A stretch of 64,000 bases of DNA from an uncultured Acetatifactor sp. (GTDB taxonomy: Bacteria; Bacillota; Clostridia; Lachnospirales; Lachnospiraceae): the NCBI GenBank assembly GCA_910578185.1, contig CAJTPN010000003.1, positions 129,960-193,959 on the forward strand, given 5' to 3'. This document shows, piece after piece, positions 9,580-17,830 of the stretch (positions are counted from its first letter, which is position 1; every line of letters starts with the position of its first letter). The notes below the pieces were generated by a model that worked only from the letters and a program-made list of their open reading frames with translations, made no database searches and had not been told where the DNA came from. The position numbers were made by a program, and so were the translations under genes.

Positions 9580-9628
9580 TATTGCAGCTGATGAATCCTT
9601 CATCAAGCTGCTGCGCTGATACACTGAC
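9580..9628. repeat. Dispersed palindromic repeat, copy A
   Basis: It contains the inverted repeat GCAGCTGATGAA / TTCATCA(A)GCTGC with a 3-nt loop, followed by GCTGCGCTGATACACTG. The block TATTGCAG at its left end and the block GCTGCGCTGATAYACTG at its right end recur at 34340-34409 around a different palindrome. It lies just downstream of the DMT transporter gene and may also end that transcript, although no T-run follows. Confidence 0.5.
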
Positions 9629-9630
9629 CC

Positions 9631-10062
9631 TTACTTCCACTTAAAAATGACAATTCCTGCCACCGCTATGGCCATGCCCAAGGCTTTTCGCCACTCCCAA
9701 GGCTGCTTCTCTACACCAAACCATCCGAACAACTCAATTACATATGCCACCGCCAGCTGCGCTACCACAATCAGCATCACCGCCTTTGCCGGTCCCAGCA
9801 TATCCATACTCTTGATTACCGTATATGTGATAAACGCTCCGATGGCCCCTCCAAGCAGCATATATTTGGGCTGTACCTGAAATACTTTCATCAGATTACT
9901 TCGGTCCATGCACAGCCATGCGCCAAGACAGACAAAAAGCGCCGTCAGCTGTACAAACGCGCTTGCCGCCCAGGTACTCGACGCCTTTGTGACCTGGGTG
10001 TTAAACACCCCCTGTATACTCATAAGCGCCCCGGAAATCAATGCAATAAAAAGCCCAACCAT
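9631..10062 (-). CDS. Small DMT-family transporter (DUF606/YdcZ-like)
   Basis: This 143-aa, almost wholly hydrophobic protein has five or so membrane segments. It begins MVGLFIALISGALMSIQGVFN, the usual start of YdcZ/DUF606 half-size drug/metabolite transporters. The ATG at 10062 follows GAAAGGAAGG. A longer frame reaching 10182 has no ribosome site. Substrate unknown. It lies downstream of the solute-binding protein gene on the same strand. Confidence 0.8.
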   Translation of the reverse strand: MVGLFIALISGALMSIQGVFNTQVTKASSTWAASAFVQLTALFVCLGAWLCMDRSNLMKVFQVQPKYMLLGGAIGAFITYTVIKSMDMLGPAKAVMLIVVAQLAVAYVIELFGWFGVEKQPWEWRKALGMAIAVAGIVIFKWK

Positions 10063-10126
10063 AGTCCACACCTTCCTTTCACAAAGCTTGATAAAAGTGT
10101 GTCCCATGATTGGGATATTATACATT

Positions 10127-11530
10127 CTACCGCACCTGAGACGCGATCTTTCCGGCAAGCTCCTCCACAAGCTGCGCCGCATCCGCCCCGTTCCAGACTT
10201 TAGAAAACAGCCCCTCCAACTGCATCCAGAAATTTCCCGTGTCCATCATTTTGGGCAGCGGGATGCTTTTGGCATACGCCGATTTGAATACCTGCAAATA
10301 CTCGTCATCCACATCCGCATTTAGATTTGCCGCTACCCGTCCTGTTCTGGCATAAACGGAATCGGCACATTCTCCCACCAAGTATGCGGCAAAACGATTT
10401 GCCAGAGCCTTATGTTGCGAATATCCGTTAATTGCCACCACGTTTGTCACTGACATGGGGCGGCTTTGCAGCTCTTCGTTGATCTGCGGAAGCAATGCAA
10501 TACCAAAGTCAAAGGCCACATCTCCCGCTTCCTCGGCCTCCTTTAACTTTCTCACCACATCTGTGGTCGCAACGGTCAATACCGTCCTGCCCCGGCAAAA
10601 GTCGTCCACTACCAGGTCGTAGTCCACCGTGTCCGATTCAATGGAAAAAAACTGATTCAACGCCTTGTATACCTCCAGACATTGAATGGTCTCCTTGTTA
10701 TTAATATCTATGATTGCCGGGTCGTCCCCATACTCTCCGCCCACAATCATATAATTCCCAACAAACCAGTAATTATAGAAAATATCGGAAACGTCCCATT
10801 TGAAAACGCCTTCCACATCCAGCGGCACGTCAAAAGAATCCGCCATTGTCAGAATATCCTCCACCGTGGCCGGGACGGCTTCCTGAAAATACGCTTCCGT
10901 CCTGGCGGCAAGAAGCGCTTCGTCCACAGGAATTCCGTCCGGATGCTCTTCCGGATTCCATTCCGTTCCGCTGGCAGCCAATAACTCCTTCATTGCGGTC
11001 TGTCTCGCCCACTCCGCCAGATACGTTTCGTTATACACAAGGGCACTGGTCTCAAAAAACAAAGGATAACCCACCAGCTTGTCCCGATAAGTGGCTGCAA
11101 ATAACGCAGCCTCCGGAAAATTTTTGCTGTTGCAGATTCCTGCCGCATCCTGAATCCTTGTTGCCAGCCCCGACAGATACGCCTTTTCCAGAGAATCATG
11201 ACTCAGCAGATAGGCGTCCGGCATTTGCCGATCCTCATCCAGAGACGCCTTGTTGATTGCTTCCAGATATTCGTTATCAGCTTTCAACTCTGGCAAAACG
11301 CGAACCCCTTCCTTTTCTCCAAACGCCACAGCCGCACTGTTTATAAAACTCGACAAATTCTCATCGGAATACCAGAAATGAATGGTTTCTTTCTGTCCAA
11401 ACCAGGATACGGGAATTTCCACCACTTCCCCTTCATCCGTCTCCTCCGTTCCCATAATACTTCCGTAGCAGACAGCCGCAGCCATCACTGCCACGGCCGC
11501 CACCGCTGCCAATCTACTCTTTAACCGCAT
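10127..11530 (-). CDS. Extracellular solute-binding protein
   Basis: A 467-aa exported protein with signal sequence MRLKSRLAAVAAVAVMAAAVC, followed by a type-1 periplasmic-binding-protein-like fold. Sugar-binding-protein-like segments include IHFWYSDENL, PDAYLLSHDSLEKAYLSG and KLVGYPLFFETSALVYNE (about residues 150-165). The ATG overlaps the 3' end of argD by 10 nt and has its own GGAG, so it is translationally coupled to the arginine operon. No partner permease or ATPase gene is adjacent. The ligand is unknown; arginine is only suggested by position and the fold looks more like carbohydrate-binding proteins. Confidence 0.83.
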   Translation of the reverse strand: MRLKSRLAAVAAVAVMAAAVCYGSIMGTEETDEGEVVEIPVSWFGQKETIHFWYSDENLSSFINSAAVAFGEKEGVRVLPELKADNEYLEAINKASLDEDRQMPDAYLLSHDSLEKAYLSGLATRIQDAAGICNSKNFPEAALFAATYRDKLVGYPLFFETSALVYNETYLAEWARQTAMKELLAASGTEWNPEEHPDGIPVDEALLAARTEAYFQEAVPATVEDILTMADSFDVPLDVEGVFKWDVSDIFYNYWFVGNYMIVGGEYGDDPAIIDINNKETIQCLEVYKALNQFFSIESDTVDYDLVVDDFCRGRTVLTVATTDVVRKLKEAEEAGDVAFDFGIALLPQINEELQSRPMSVTNVVAINGYSQHKALANRFAAYLVGECADSVYARTGRVAANLNADVDDEYLQVFKSAYAKSIPLPKMMDTGNFWMQLEGLFSKVWNGADAAQLVEELAGKIASQVR

Positions 11531-12723
11531 GCTTCACTCCCAATGGCATGTTCCAAAATATCAATCATCTCATCTACATTTTCCTTAGAAATAACAAGGG
11601 GCGGTACAAATCGAATAATATTGGTCCCGGCATTGATCAGCACCAGTCCCTTTTCCAGGGCGCCATCAATAATATCCCTTACAGGATGGTCGAAAACCAG
11701 CCCCTGCATAAGCCCCATCCCCCGACGCTCCGTAATACATTGGTATTTCTCTTTTAATTCTTCCAGACGCCGCTCCAGATAGGGCGCCACTTCCCTCACA
11801 TTTTCTATTATATGGTTCTCTTCAAATAAATCAAGCACTTTTTCGATCGCCGCACAGACAAAGGGATTTCCCCCATAGGTCGTACCATGATCCCCGGCGG
11901 CAAGGGAATTGCGCCCCACCTTCTCCGTCATCAAAAAGGCGCCCACAGGAACACCGCAGCCAAGCGCCTTGGCCGTTGTCATAATATCGGGTTTTACGCC
12001 GTAGCGCTGCCAAGCATACATATATCCCGTTCGTCCCATGCCGCACTGAATCTCATCCAGTATCAGCAAAATATCCCGCTCCTCGCAAATTGCTTTCACA
12101 CCTTTTAAAAAGCACTCGTCCGCAGGCATCAGGCCGCCCTCACCCTGTATGGTTTCCATAATAATTGCGCATGTTTTATCAGACACAAGCCTTTTCACGC
12201 TGTCCAGATCGTTCAAGTCCGCAAATCGGATATTACCTATCATGGGCTCAAACGGTTCCCGATACTTGGGATTCCCGGTCACGGACAGGGCGCCCATGGT
12301 TCTGCCGTGAAAGGAATGATTCATGGCAATGATCTCGTGATCCGTCCTTCCATCCTTCAGCCAGGCGTATTTCCTTGCGGCCTTGACGGCGCCCTCAACG
12401 GCTTCCGCACCGGAATTGGTAAAAAAAACTCTGTCCATGCCGGAAACTTCTTTGAGCTTTTTCGCCGCATTGATGGCCGGCACATTGTAATAATAATTGG
12501 ATGTATGAAGCAGCTTGTCAATCTGCGCTTTCAAAGCATCGTTATATTCCTCATTGTGATACCCCAATGCAAATACGGCAATCCCTGCCACAAAGTCCAG
12601 ATACCGCTTCCCCTCCATATCATAGAGGTAAACTCCCTCCCCTTTGTCAAACACGATTTGATAGCGATTATAGGTATGAAGAAGCGCATTTTCTGCTTCT
12701 TCGATGTATTCCTGCATATTCAT
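11521..12723 (-). CDS. argD: Acetylornithine aminotransferase
   Basis: A 400-aa class III pyridoxal-phosphate aminotransferase. Visible family segments are FVAGIAVFALGYHN, FFTNSGAEAVEGAVKAARKY, SFHGRTMGALSVTG, LLILDEIQCGMGRTG and the cofactor lysine in MTTAKALGCGVPVGAF. Length and order match ArgD, which converts N-acetylglutamate semialdehyde to N-acetylornithine. It lies 76 nt after argB and its last codons overlap the start of the solute-binding protein gene. A broader role in lysine or GABA transamination cannot be excluded, but the operon makes arginine synthesis the natural assignment. Confidence 0.96.
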   Translation of the reverse strand: MNMQEYIEEAENALLHTYNRYQIVFDKGEGVYLYDMEGKRYLDFVAGIAVFALGYHNEEYNDALKAQIDKLLHTSNYYYNVPAINAAKKLKEVSGMDRVFFTNSGAEAVEGAVKAARKYAWLKDGRTDHEIIAMNHSFHGRTMGALSVTGNPKYREPFEPMIGNIRFADLNDLDSVKRLVSDKTCAIIMETIQGEGGLMPADECFLKGVKAICEERDILLILDEIQCGMGRTGYMYAWQRYGVKPDIMTTAKALGCGVPVGAFLMTEKVGRNSLAAGDHGTTYGGNPFVCAAIEKVLDLFEENHIIENVREVAPYLERRLEELKEKYQCITERRGMGLMQGLVFDHPVRDIIDGALEKGLVLINAGTNIIRFVPPLVISKENVDEMIDILEHAIGSEACG

Positions 12724-12799
12724 AATTTTGGGCTCCTATTTCAGTTTCCTTTTTGGCGATTCCACTTCAGGGCTGTCTTCCTTTTTATTCCAGGATCTT

Positions 12800-13693
12800 T
12801 CAGCCCGATATTTCCCAGTCTTCGTCATTGATGATGGCAGTGCCGACGCCCTGTCGGGTAAAGATTTCCAGAAGGAGGCAATGGGGTATCCTGCCATCCA
12901 GAATATGAACCCGCTTTACACCGTTTCGCACTGCCGAAATACAGCTGTTAAGTTTAGGCAGCATACCGCCGCCGATAAATCCGTCCTCCACCAGCTCTTT
13001 GGCCTGAGTTGCGGAAAGCCTGGATATAAAGCTGGTTTTATCATTGATATCTTTGTACAGCCCCTCAATATCCGTCAGAAACGCCAGTTTTTCCGCATTC
13101 ACCGCCTTGGCAATGGCACATGCCCCATCGTCAGCGTTGATATTATAGGTCTGATAATGTTCGTCCAGCCCTATGGGCGCCACTATGGGAAGGAAGTCTT
13201 TCTCCAACAGATCAAAGAGTACCTTGGGATTCACATTGGTGATCTCCCCTACAAACCCGATATCCTGGCCTTCGGCATATTTCTTCTCCACGCCCAGAAG
13301 CCCCCCGTCTTTGCCGCTGATGCCCACCGCCTTCACGCCCAGCTCCTGCACCATGGTGACCAGATCTTTATTCACCTTGTTCAACACCATCTCCGCAATC
13401 TCCATGGTCTCATCATCGGTGACCCGAAGTCCGCCCACAAATTTTGCTTCCTTGCCTACCTTGCCCACCCAGCGGCTGATCTCCTTGCCCCCGCCATGGA
13501 CGATAATGGGTTTGAATCCCACCAGCTTCAAAAGCGTCACGTCTTTGATGACATTCTTTTGCAGTTCTGTGTTGCTCATGGCGCTGCCGCCGTATTTCAC
13601 CACGATAATCTTACGGTTAAAGCGCTGAATGTAGGGAAGGGCTTCGATCAGCACCTCCGCCTTCTGCAATACCTTTTCCATATCTTTCTCCAT
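12800..13693 (-). CDS. argB: Acetylglutamate kinase
   Basis: A 297-aa amino-acid kinase with the phosphate-binding KYGGSAM near residue 31, VHGGGKEIS near 64, the FVGGLRVTD arginine-site segment, NINADDGACAIAKAV and the C-terminal GGMLPKL segment. The ribosome site GGGAGA precedes the ATG. It phosphorylates N-acetylglutamate in the second step of the cyclic arginine pathway, the usual target of arginine feedback. It sits between a small ORF and argD. Confidence 0.97.
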   Translation of the reverse strand: MEKDMEKVLQKAEVLIEALPYIQRFNRKIIVVKYGGSAMSNTELQKNVIKDVTLLKLVGFKPIIVHGGGKEISRWVGKVGKEAKFVGGLRVTDDETMEIAEMVLNKVNKDLVTMVQELGVKAVGISGKDGGLLGVEKKYAEGQDIGFVGEITNVNPKVLFDLLEKDFLPIVAPIGLDEHYQTYNINADDGACAIAKAVNAEKLAFLTDIEGLYKDINDKTSFISRLSATQAKELVEDGFIGGGMLPKLNSCISAVRNGVKRVHILDGRIPHCLLLEIFTRQGVGTAIINDEDWEISG

Positions 13694-13857
13694 GATCCGT
13701 CTCTCCCTTTCTCATGCCTGTAAGCGACCACTTCCCCTTTGTGGTTTGCAAATATAATCTCATGAGCCCCGAATATACTTCCGTCTTTGACACTGCCAAT
13801 AGAAATATTATCCGCTTTCAATCTGACATTTGCTCCCGTCAGCGCTTTTCTTATCAT
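13648..13857 (-). CDS. Small ORF between argJ and argB, unrecognised; DapB-tail-like
   Basis: A 69-aa frame fills the 187-bp gap between argJ and argB and overlaps the argB start by 46 nt. It has no good ribosome site at its ATG. The frame also stays open upstream across the end of argJ. Codon use looks coding-like. The stretch ISIGSVKDGSIFGAHEIIF resembles the end of the C-terminal domain of dihydrodipicolinate reductase (pattern I-x-x-x-x-V-x-x-G-x-I-x-G-x-H-x-x-x-F). It could be a relic of such a gene, a small real protein, or chance. This is my reading by eye only. Confidence 0.3.
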   Translation of the reverse strand: MIRKALTGANVRLKADNISIGSVKDGSIFGAHEIIFANHKGEVVAYRHEKGRDGSWRKIWKRYCRRRRC

Positions 13858-13880
13858 CAGCGCTGTCCAGCTTGGTGCGC

Positions 13881-15113
13881 CTAACTCCTGTAATCCGCGT
13901 TAATCTTCACATAATCATAACTCAAGTCGCATCCCCAGGCAGTAGCCTCCTCATCGCCCATATGCATATCTGCCAGAATCGTCACCTCCGGTTCCGAAAT
14001 TATCCTGGCGGCGTCCTCTTCACTGTAATCACAGGCCTGACCGTTTCCGAATACTTGAATCTTACCGCTCACGCCCTGGAAATAAAGATCCACATTCTCC
14101 GGATCAAAAGCAACCCCCGAATACCCCAGCGCGCACAACATCCTGCCAAAATTGGCGTCATGGCCAAAAACGGCGGCCTTGGTAAGAGAAGAGCAAATCA
14201 CTGATTTGGCCAGTATCCTGGCGTCTTCTTTTGTAGCGGCTCCAATCACCCTGGACTCAATAAGCGCCGTCGCTCCTTCTCCGTCCCCGGCCAATTTCTT
14301 CGCCATATAGGTGGTTACATAATGCAGTGCCTGGCAAAAAGCTTCGTACTCTTCCCCCTCGGAAGATATCTCCTCATTTCCCGCCAGACCGTTTGCCAGC
14401 ACCAGCAGCGTATCGTTGGTACTGGTGTCCCCATCTATGGAAATCATGTTGAAGGAATCTACCACATCCTCCCGCAGCGCTTTTTGCAGCATTTCTTTTG
14501 ATATTTTCACATCTGTGGTGAGAAATGCAAGCATGGTACACATATTGGGATGAATCATGCCGGAGCCTTTGCACATTCCCCCCAAGGTCACATCTTTACC
14601 GCCGACGGTAAACGACACGGCGATCTGCTTCGGCACCGTATCTGTGGTCATGATAGCTTTGGCCGCATCCAGGCCTGCCTCCACGCTCTCCGCCTTGTTT
14701 GCCGCAAGCTTCCTGATACCGGCTTCCAATCTGTCCTTGGGAAGCTGCATCCCTATGACACCTGTGGAAGCCACAAAAACAGCCTCCGCCGGAATTCCCA
14801 ACGCCAAACCGGCGCATTCCGCCTCAGCCCTGCAGCAATCCATTCCCTGCTTTCCTGTACAGGCATTTGCAATTCCGGAATTCACCACCACCGCCTGCGC
14901 AAACGGCGACTTCTCCACAATGTCCTTATCCCAAATTACAGGGGCCGCTTTCATCACATTACTGGTAAACGTCCCCGCCGTCACACAGGGCGCCGTGCTG
15001 AAAATCAACGCCATATCCCTGCGCCCCTTATATTTGATACCAGCCTCCGTTCCTGCCGCCATAAATCCCCTTGCTGCGGTCACACCGCCTTCGATCTGTC
15101 TGATCGTACTCAT
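13881..15113 (-). CDS. argJ: Bifunctional glutamate N-acetyltransferase / N-acetylglutamate synthase
   Basis: A 410-aa ArgJ. The N-terminal half carries GITAARGF-like GVTAARGFMAAG and VVVNSGIANACTG. The autocleavage site is KGSGMIHPNMCTMLAF, in which Thr193 becomes the nucleophile of the beta chain; the residue before it is Cys where Ala is common. The C-terminus ends DYVKINADYRS, the usual family ending. It transfers the acetyl group from N-acetylornithine to glutamate. Bifunctionality (use of acetyl-CoA) cannot be proven from sequence. It lies in the arg operon, downstream of the GNAT gene. Confidence 0.96.
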   Translation of the reverse strand: MSTIRQIEGGVTAARGFMAAGTEAGIKYKGRRDMALIFSTAPCVTAGTFTSNVMKAAPVIWDKDIVEKSPFAQAVVVNSGIANACTGKQGMDCCRAEAECAGLALGIPAEAVFVASTGVIGMQLPKDRLEAGIRKLAANKAESVEAGLDAAKAIMTTDTVPKQIAVSFTVGGKDVTLGGMCKGSGMIHPNMCTMLAFLTTDVKISKEMLQKALREDVVDSFNMISIDGDTSTNDTLLVLANGLAGNEEISSEGEEYEAFCQALHYVTTYMAKKLAGDGEGATALIESRVIGAATKEDARILAKSVICSSLTKAAVFGHDANFGRMLCALGYSGVAFDPENVDLYFQGVSGKIQVFGNGQACDYSEEDAARIISEPEVTILADMHMGDEEATAWGCDLSYDYVKINADYRS

Positions 15114-15226
15114 ATATTTCCTCTTTTCCGCATTCTGTAAGGATGCATATTATTCTTTTTCATCAATCTCTTTACAGCCATATTCCATCCTGCCTCACAT
15201 TGCCGGACAGTTCTGAAAGCATGGCA

Positions 15227-15688
15227 TCATTTATTAAACTCCGTGATATTAGCCTCGTTCAGGGTAAATTCATAATAATTTAAATCCTGCCGTTTCGTCC
15301 AGCCCACCCGGTTCCAAAACGCATTTCCCACATCGTTCTTCGTAAAAGCAATCAGGCTGACCTTGTTGATGCCTTCCGTCTTCAAGGCATTCATACAATG
15401 AACCACCATAGCCTTCCCGATTCCCATCCTGCGATAATCCTCTCTGACACACACATGATACAGACAGCCCCGTCTGCCGTCATGGCCGCAGAGGATTCCG
15501 CCCACAATGGCGCCATCTTCTCCAACCGCCACCACACTTGTATCCGGATTCCTCCTGAGGAAACGCTCCACACCTGCTTTGGAATCATCAATACTGCGGA
15601 TGCCAAACCCCCGGATTGTCATCCACAGCGCGTACAACCCATCATAATCTTTCTCTGTCATTGTCCTGACAGTAAACTTCTTATCCAT
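15227..15688 (-). CDS. GNAT N-acetyltransferase in the arginine operon
   Basis: A 153-aa GNAT protein, started at the ATG at 15688 after AGAGGGA. Motif A is VREDYRRMGIGKAMV (R/Q-x-x-G-x-G/A type) near residue 85, preceded by the GCLYHVCV strand; the C-terminal half has NDVGNAFWNRVGW. The overall look is like YpeA-type enzymes. It sits between argC and argJ, so it may supply N-acetylglutamate from acetyl-CoA as the anaplerotic first step, but a protein or ornithine acetyltransferase role is equally possible. Substrate assignment is inference from position. Confidence 0.82.
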   Translation of the reverse strand: MDKKFTVRTMTEKDYDGLYALWMTIRGFGIRSIDDSKAGVERFLRRNPDTSVVAVGEDGAIVGGILCGHDGRRGCLYHVCVREDYRRMGIGKAMVVHCMNALKTEGINKVSLIAFTKNDVGNAFWNRVGWTKRQDLNYYEFTLNEANITEFNK

Positions 15689-15808
15689 CTCATTCCCTCT
15701 TTGATTCCCTTTGCCAGCCGTCATGACGGCAAATCTGCATCGGACAGTATCCAGCGCTTTCCCTGCCCGCACAAAAACATCAGCTCTGCTTTAAAGAAAT
15801 TCCCTGAC

Positions 15809-16867
15809 TCACGGGAAGCAGGGCACCAGCTCCAGACCCTCGCTTTCCTTCAGCCCAAACAGCAGATTCATATTCTGCACCGCCTGTCCTGCTGCACCCT
15901 TTACCAGGTTATCCAAGGCTCCCATCATGATGATACGCCCTGTACGGTCGTCGATCACAAATCCCACATCCACATAATTACTGCCTTCCACCCACTTTGT
16001 CTCCGGGCAGCAATCTCGCTCCAACACACGGATAAACTTCTCCTGTTTGTAATAGTTATCATAAACCTCACGAATTTCTTCATAAGAGGGCAGTGTGCCG
16101 TCTGATTTCCTTTTCAGGGATGCATATTCCGTAACCAAAATTCCTCTGTTCATCGGTACCAGATGAGGCGTAAAATTGATTGTCACCCTGCAGTTTCCCG
16201 CATACCCAAGCTGTTCCTCAATCTCCGGCGTATGTCTGTGACTGGCCACGCCATAAGCCTTTATATTTTCGTTGACCTCGCAGAAAAGATTTGGAACCTT
16301 GGCCCCCCGGCCTGCTCCGGAAGTGCCGGATTTTGCATCCACAATCAATGTGTCCACATCGATCAATCCCTCTTTTACCAGCGGATATGCCGTCAAAATG
16401 GAACAGGTGGTATAGCAGCCCGGATTGGCCACCAGCCTTGTCTGATTCGTAATCTGATTTCGGTTAATCTCGCATAGGCCGTAAACCGCCTCCTGAATAA
16501 ATTGCGGGGATTTATGCTCTATACCATACCATTTCTCATAAACCTCCACATCTTTAATACGGTAATCCGCAGATAGATCTACGATTTTTACATCCTTCAA
16601 TATCTCCTCCGTCAAAAGCCCCGCCAGAAATCCCTGAGGAGTAGCGGTAAAAATCACATCCACCTGTTTTGCAAGCTCCGCAAGGTTATCATCCCTGCAG
16701 ACGTCCTCCACAATTTCAAACATATTTCTATAAACTTGATGATACTTTTGATCTATGTAACTGCGGGAACCATACCAGACGATTTCAGCCTCTCTGTGAC
16801 CTGCCAATATCCTTACCAGCTCCCCGCCCGCATAACCGGTCGCCCCGATAATTCCGATTTTTATCAT
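15809..16867 (-). CDS. argC: N-acetyl-gamma-glutamyl-phosphate reductase
   Basis: A 352-aa enzyme with NAD(P)-binding start MIKIGIIGATGYAGGELVR, the catalytic cysteine in ANPGCYTTCSI near residue 150, and the C-terminal histidine region GVASHRHTPEIEEQLG. The start at 16867 follows GGGAGG. It is the first gene of the arg operon, read from the promoter at 16939-16966. The reaction is the NADPH-dependent reduction of N-acetylglutamyl phosphate to the semialdehyde. Confidence 0.96.
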   Translation of the reverse strand: MIKIGIIGATGYAGGELVRILAGHREAEIVWYGSRSYIDQKYHQVYRNMFEIVEDVCRDDNLAELAKQVDVIFTATPQGFLAGLLTEEILKDVKIVDLSADYRIKDVEVYEKWYGIEHKSPQFIQEAVYGLCEINRNQITNQTRLVANPGCYTTCSILTAYPLVKEGLIDVDTLIVDAKSGTSGAGRGAKVPNLFCEVNENIKAYGVASHRHTPEIEEQLGYAGNCRVTINFTPHLVPMNRGILVTEYASLKRKSDGTLPSYEEIREVYDNYYKQEKFIRVLERDCCPETKWVEGSNYVDVGFVIDDRTGRIIMMGALDNLVKGAAGQAVQNMNLLFGLKESEGLELVPCFP

Positions 16868-16938
16868 ATTCCTGCCTCCCTGCCGCCTCTTGCGATTATT
16901 GATTCCCTTCGTAATGCCAAACATGTGGGACAGATACT

Positions 16939-16966
16939 ATCATACCACTTTTTGCATAAATGTCCA
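16939..16966 (-). promoter_or_regulatory. Sigma-A promoter of the argC operon with possible ArgR half-site
   Basis: On the minus strand TGGACA (16961-16966), a 16-bp spacer and TATGAT (16939-16944) precede argC by about 70 nt. The spacer begins with TTTATGCA (16953-16960), a motif that recurs twice in the argG upstream region. An arginine-responsive repressor site is a plausible reading. The rest of the interval 16868-17113 shows no gene. Confidence 0.65.
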
Positions 16967-17113
16967 CTACTTTTTTATTTTTATACACATTTTTCTTCAT
17001 ATATGGTTCCAGGGAACCTAGAATCCATATCCTGTTCCCCATTCCATCCCACAGACAATGGGAAACAGAGGTATCTGCCGTCCATAAGGAGCCCGATCAT
17101 AGGAGTATTAAGA

Positions 17114-17143
17114 CAAAAGAAAACCTCCCCGCAGGAGGGAGGT
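17114..17143 (-). terminator. Rho-independent terminator of the YtrA-type ABC operon
   Basis: On the minus strand the stem ACCTCCC / GGGAGGT with a 7-nt loop is followed by TTTTCTTTT. It lies 180 nt after the last gene of the operon (17324) and 150 nt before the argC promoter, so it separates the two units. Confidence 0.75.
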
Positions 17144-17323
17144 CAAATAACCCTAGCTTCTTGGAATCAAAAACGGAAAATAACATCTGCTTCATCTCCC
17201 CGTGTTCCAACCATCTGGCAATCGCAGTATCCGTTCAAAACGTTTCCTTCCGGAAACCGCTCTTTTTCTTATTGCATATTTATTCATCGCAAATGCATAA
17301 AACAACATGGCATGTAAAGTCTT

Positions 17324-17827
17324 TTAATATAACCTTGGCATGTATGCCAAAGGAATGACAAGCAGATAAATTACATAATACAGCAAATACAATCCCGCCA
17401 CACAAAGGCCGCCTATCCCCAGGCACAACAAGGGTCCCAGAATACAGCTCCGTGCAACCGCACCCCTCCTGGGAAGACGGCGCATGAGATAAATACTCTT
17501 TGTTTTGGAAAAGTAATATAAATAATGATATACCGCCATAGCTGTCAAAAATAACGGCAGCGGCACAAAAAATACCAGATCCTGACATACCATCCCTGCA
17601 AAAGCTTCCGCCTCAAAGCCTTCCCCACTTATTCTAAAGCCTTCAAATGTCTGGCGCATCTGCTCCTCTGCACTCCACAGCCTGTAAAAGAAACGGAAGC
17701 TAAACAGGACTCCCATCCCCAACAGGATACAGGCTGCCGTCCATTCCTGCCAACACTCATATCCGGGCGGATAACATGTTTCGAGAAAGCTTCTCAACGC
17801 CCCGCTATCTTTGCCTTTTTCGGACAT
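17324..17827 (-). CDS. Unrecognised membrane protein
   Basis: A 167-aa protein with about three to four hydrophobic segments (about 28-48, 85-105, 125-160). The C-terminus ends in VIPLAYMPRLY. It starts 4 nt before the end of the preceding gene's neighbourhood (3-nt gap to the 533-aa secreted protein gene) and is the last gene of the YtrA-type operon. It may be a second membrane component of the ABC system, but no family was recognised. Confidence 0.65.
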   Translation of the reverse strand: MSEKGKDSGALRSFLETCYPPGYECWQEWTAACILLGMGVLFSFRFFYRLWSAEEQMRQTFEGFRISGEGFEAEAFAGMVCQDLVFFVPLPLFLTAMAVYHYLYYFSKTKSIYLMRRLPRRGAVARSCILGPLLCLGIGGLCVAGLYLLYYVIYLLVIPLAYMPRLY

Positions 17828-17830
17828 TTT

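Noticed and set aside
13617..13799. 60-aa minus-strand ORF in the argJ-argB gap
   Set aside because: It is an out-of-frame shadow of the small ORF and of the argB start, with no ribosome site.
17160..17215. T-box-like motif upstream of argC
   Set aside because: TTGGAACACGG resembles the T-box but lacks the full conserved sequence and is 50 nt from the hairpin. The hairpin is a plain terminator, and the argC promoter lies downstream of it.
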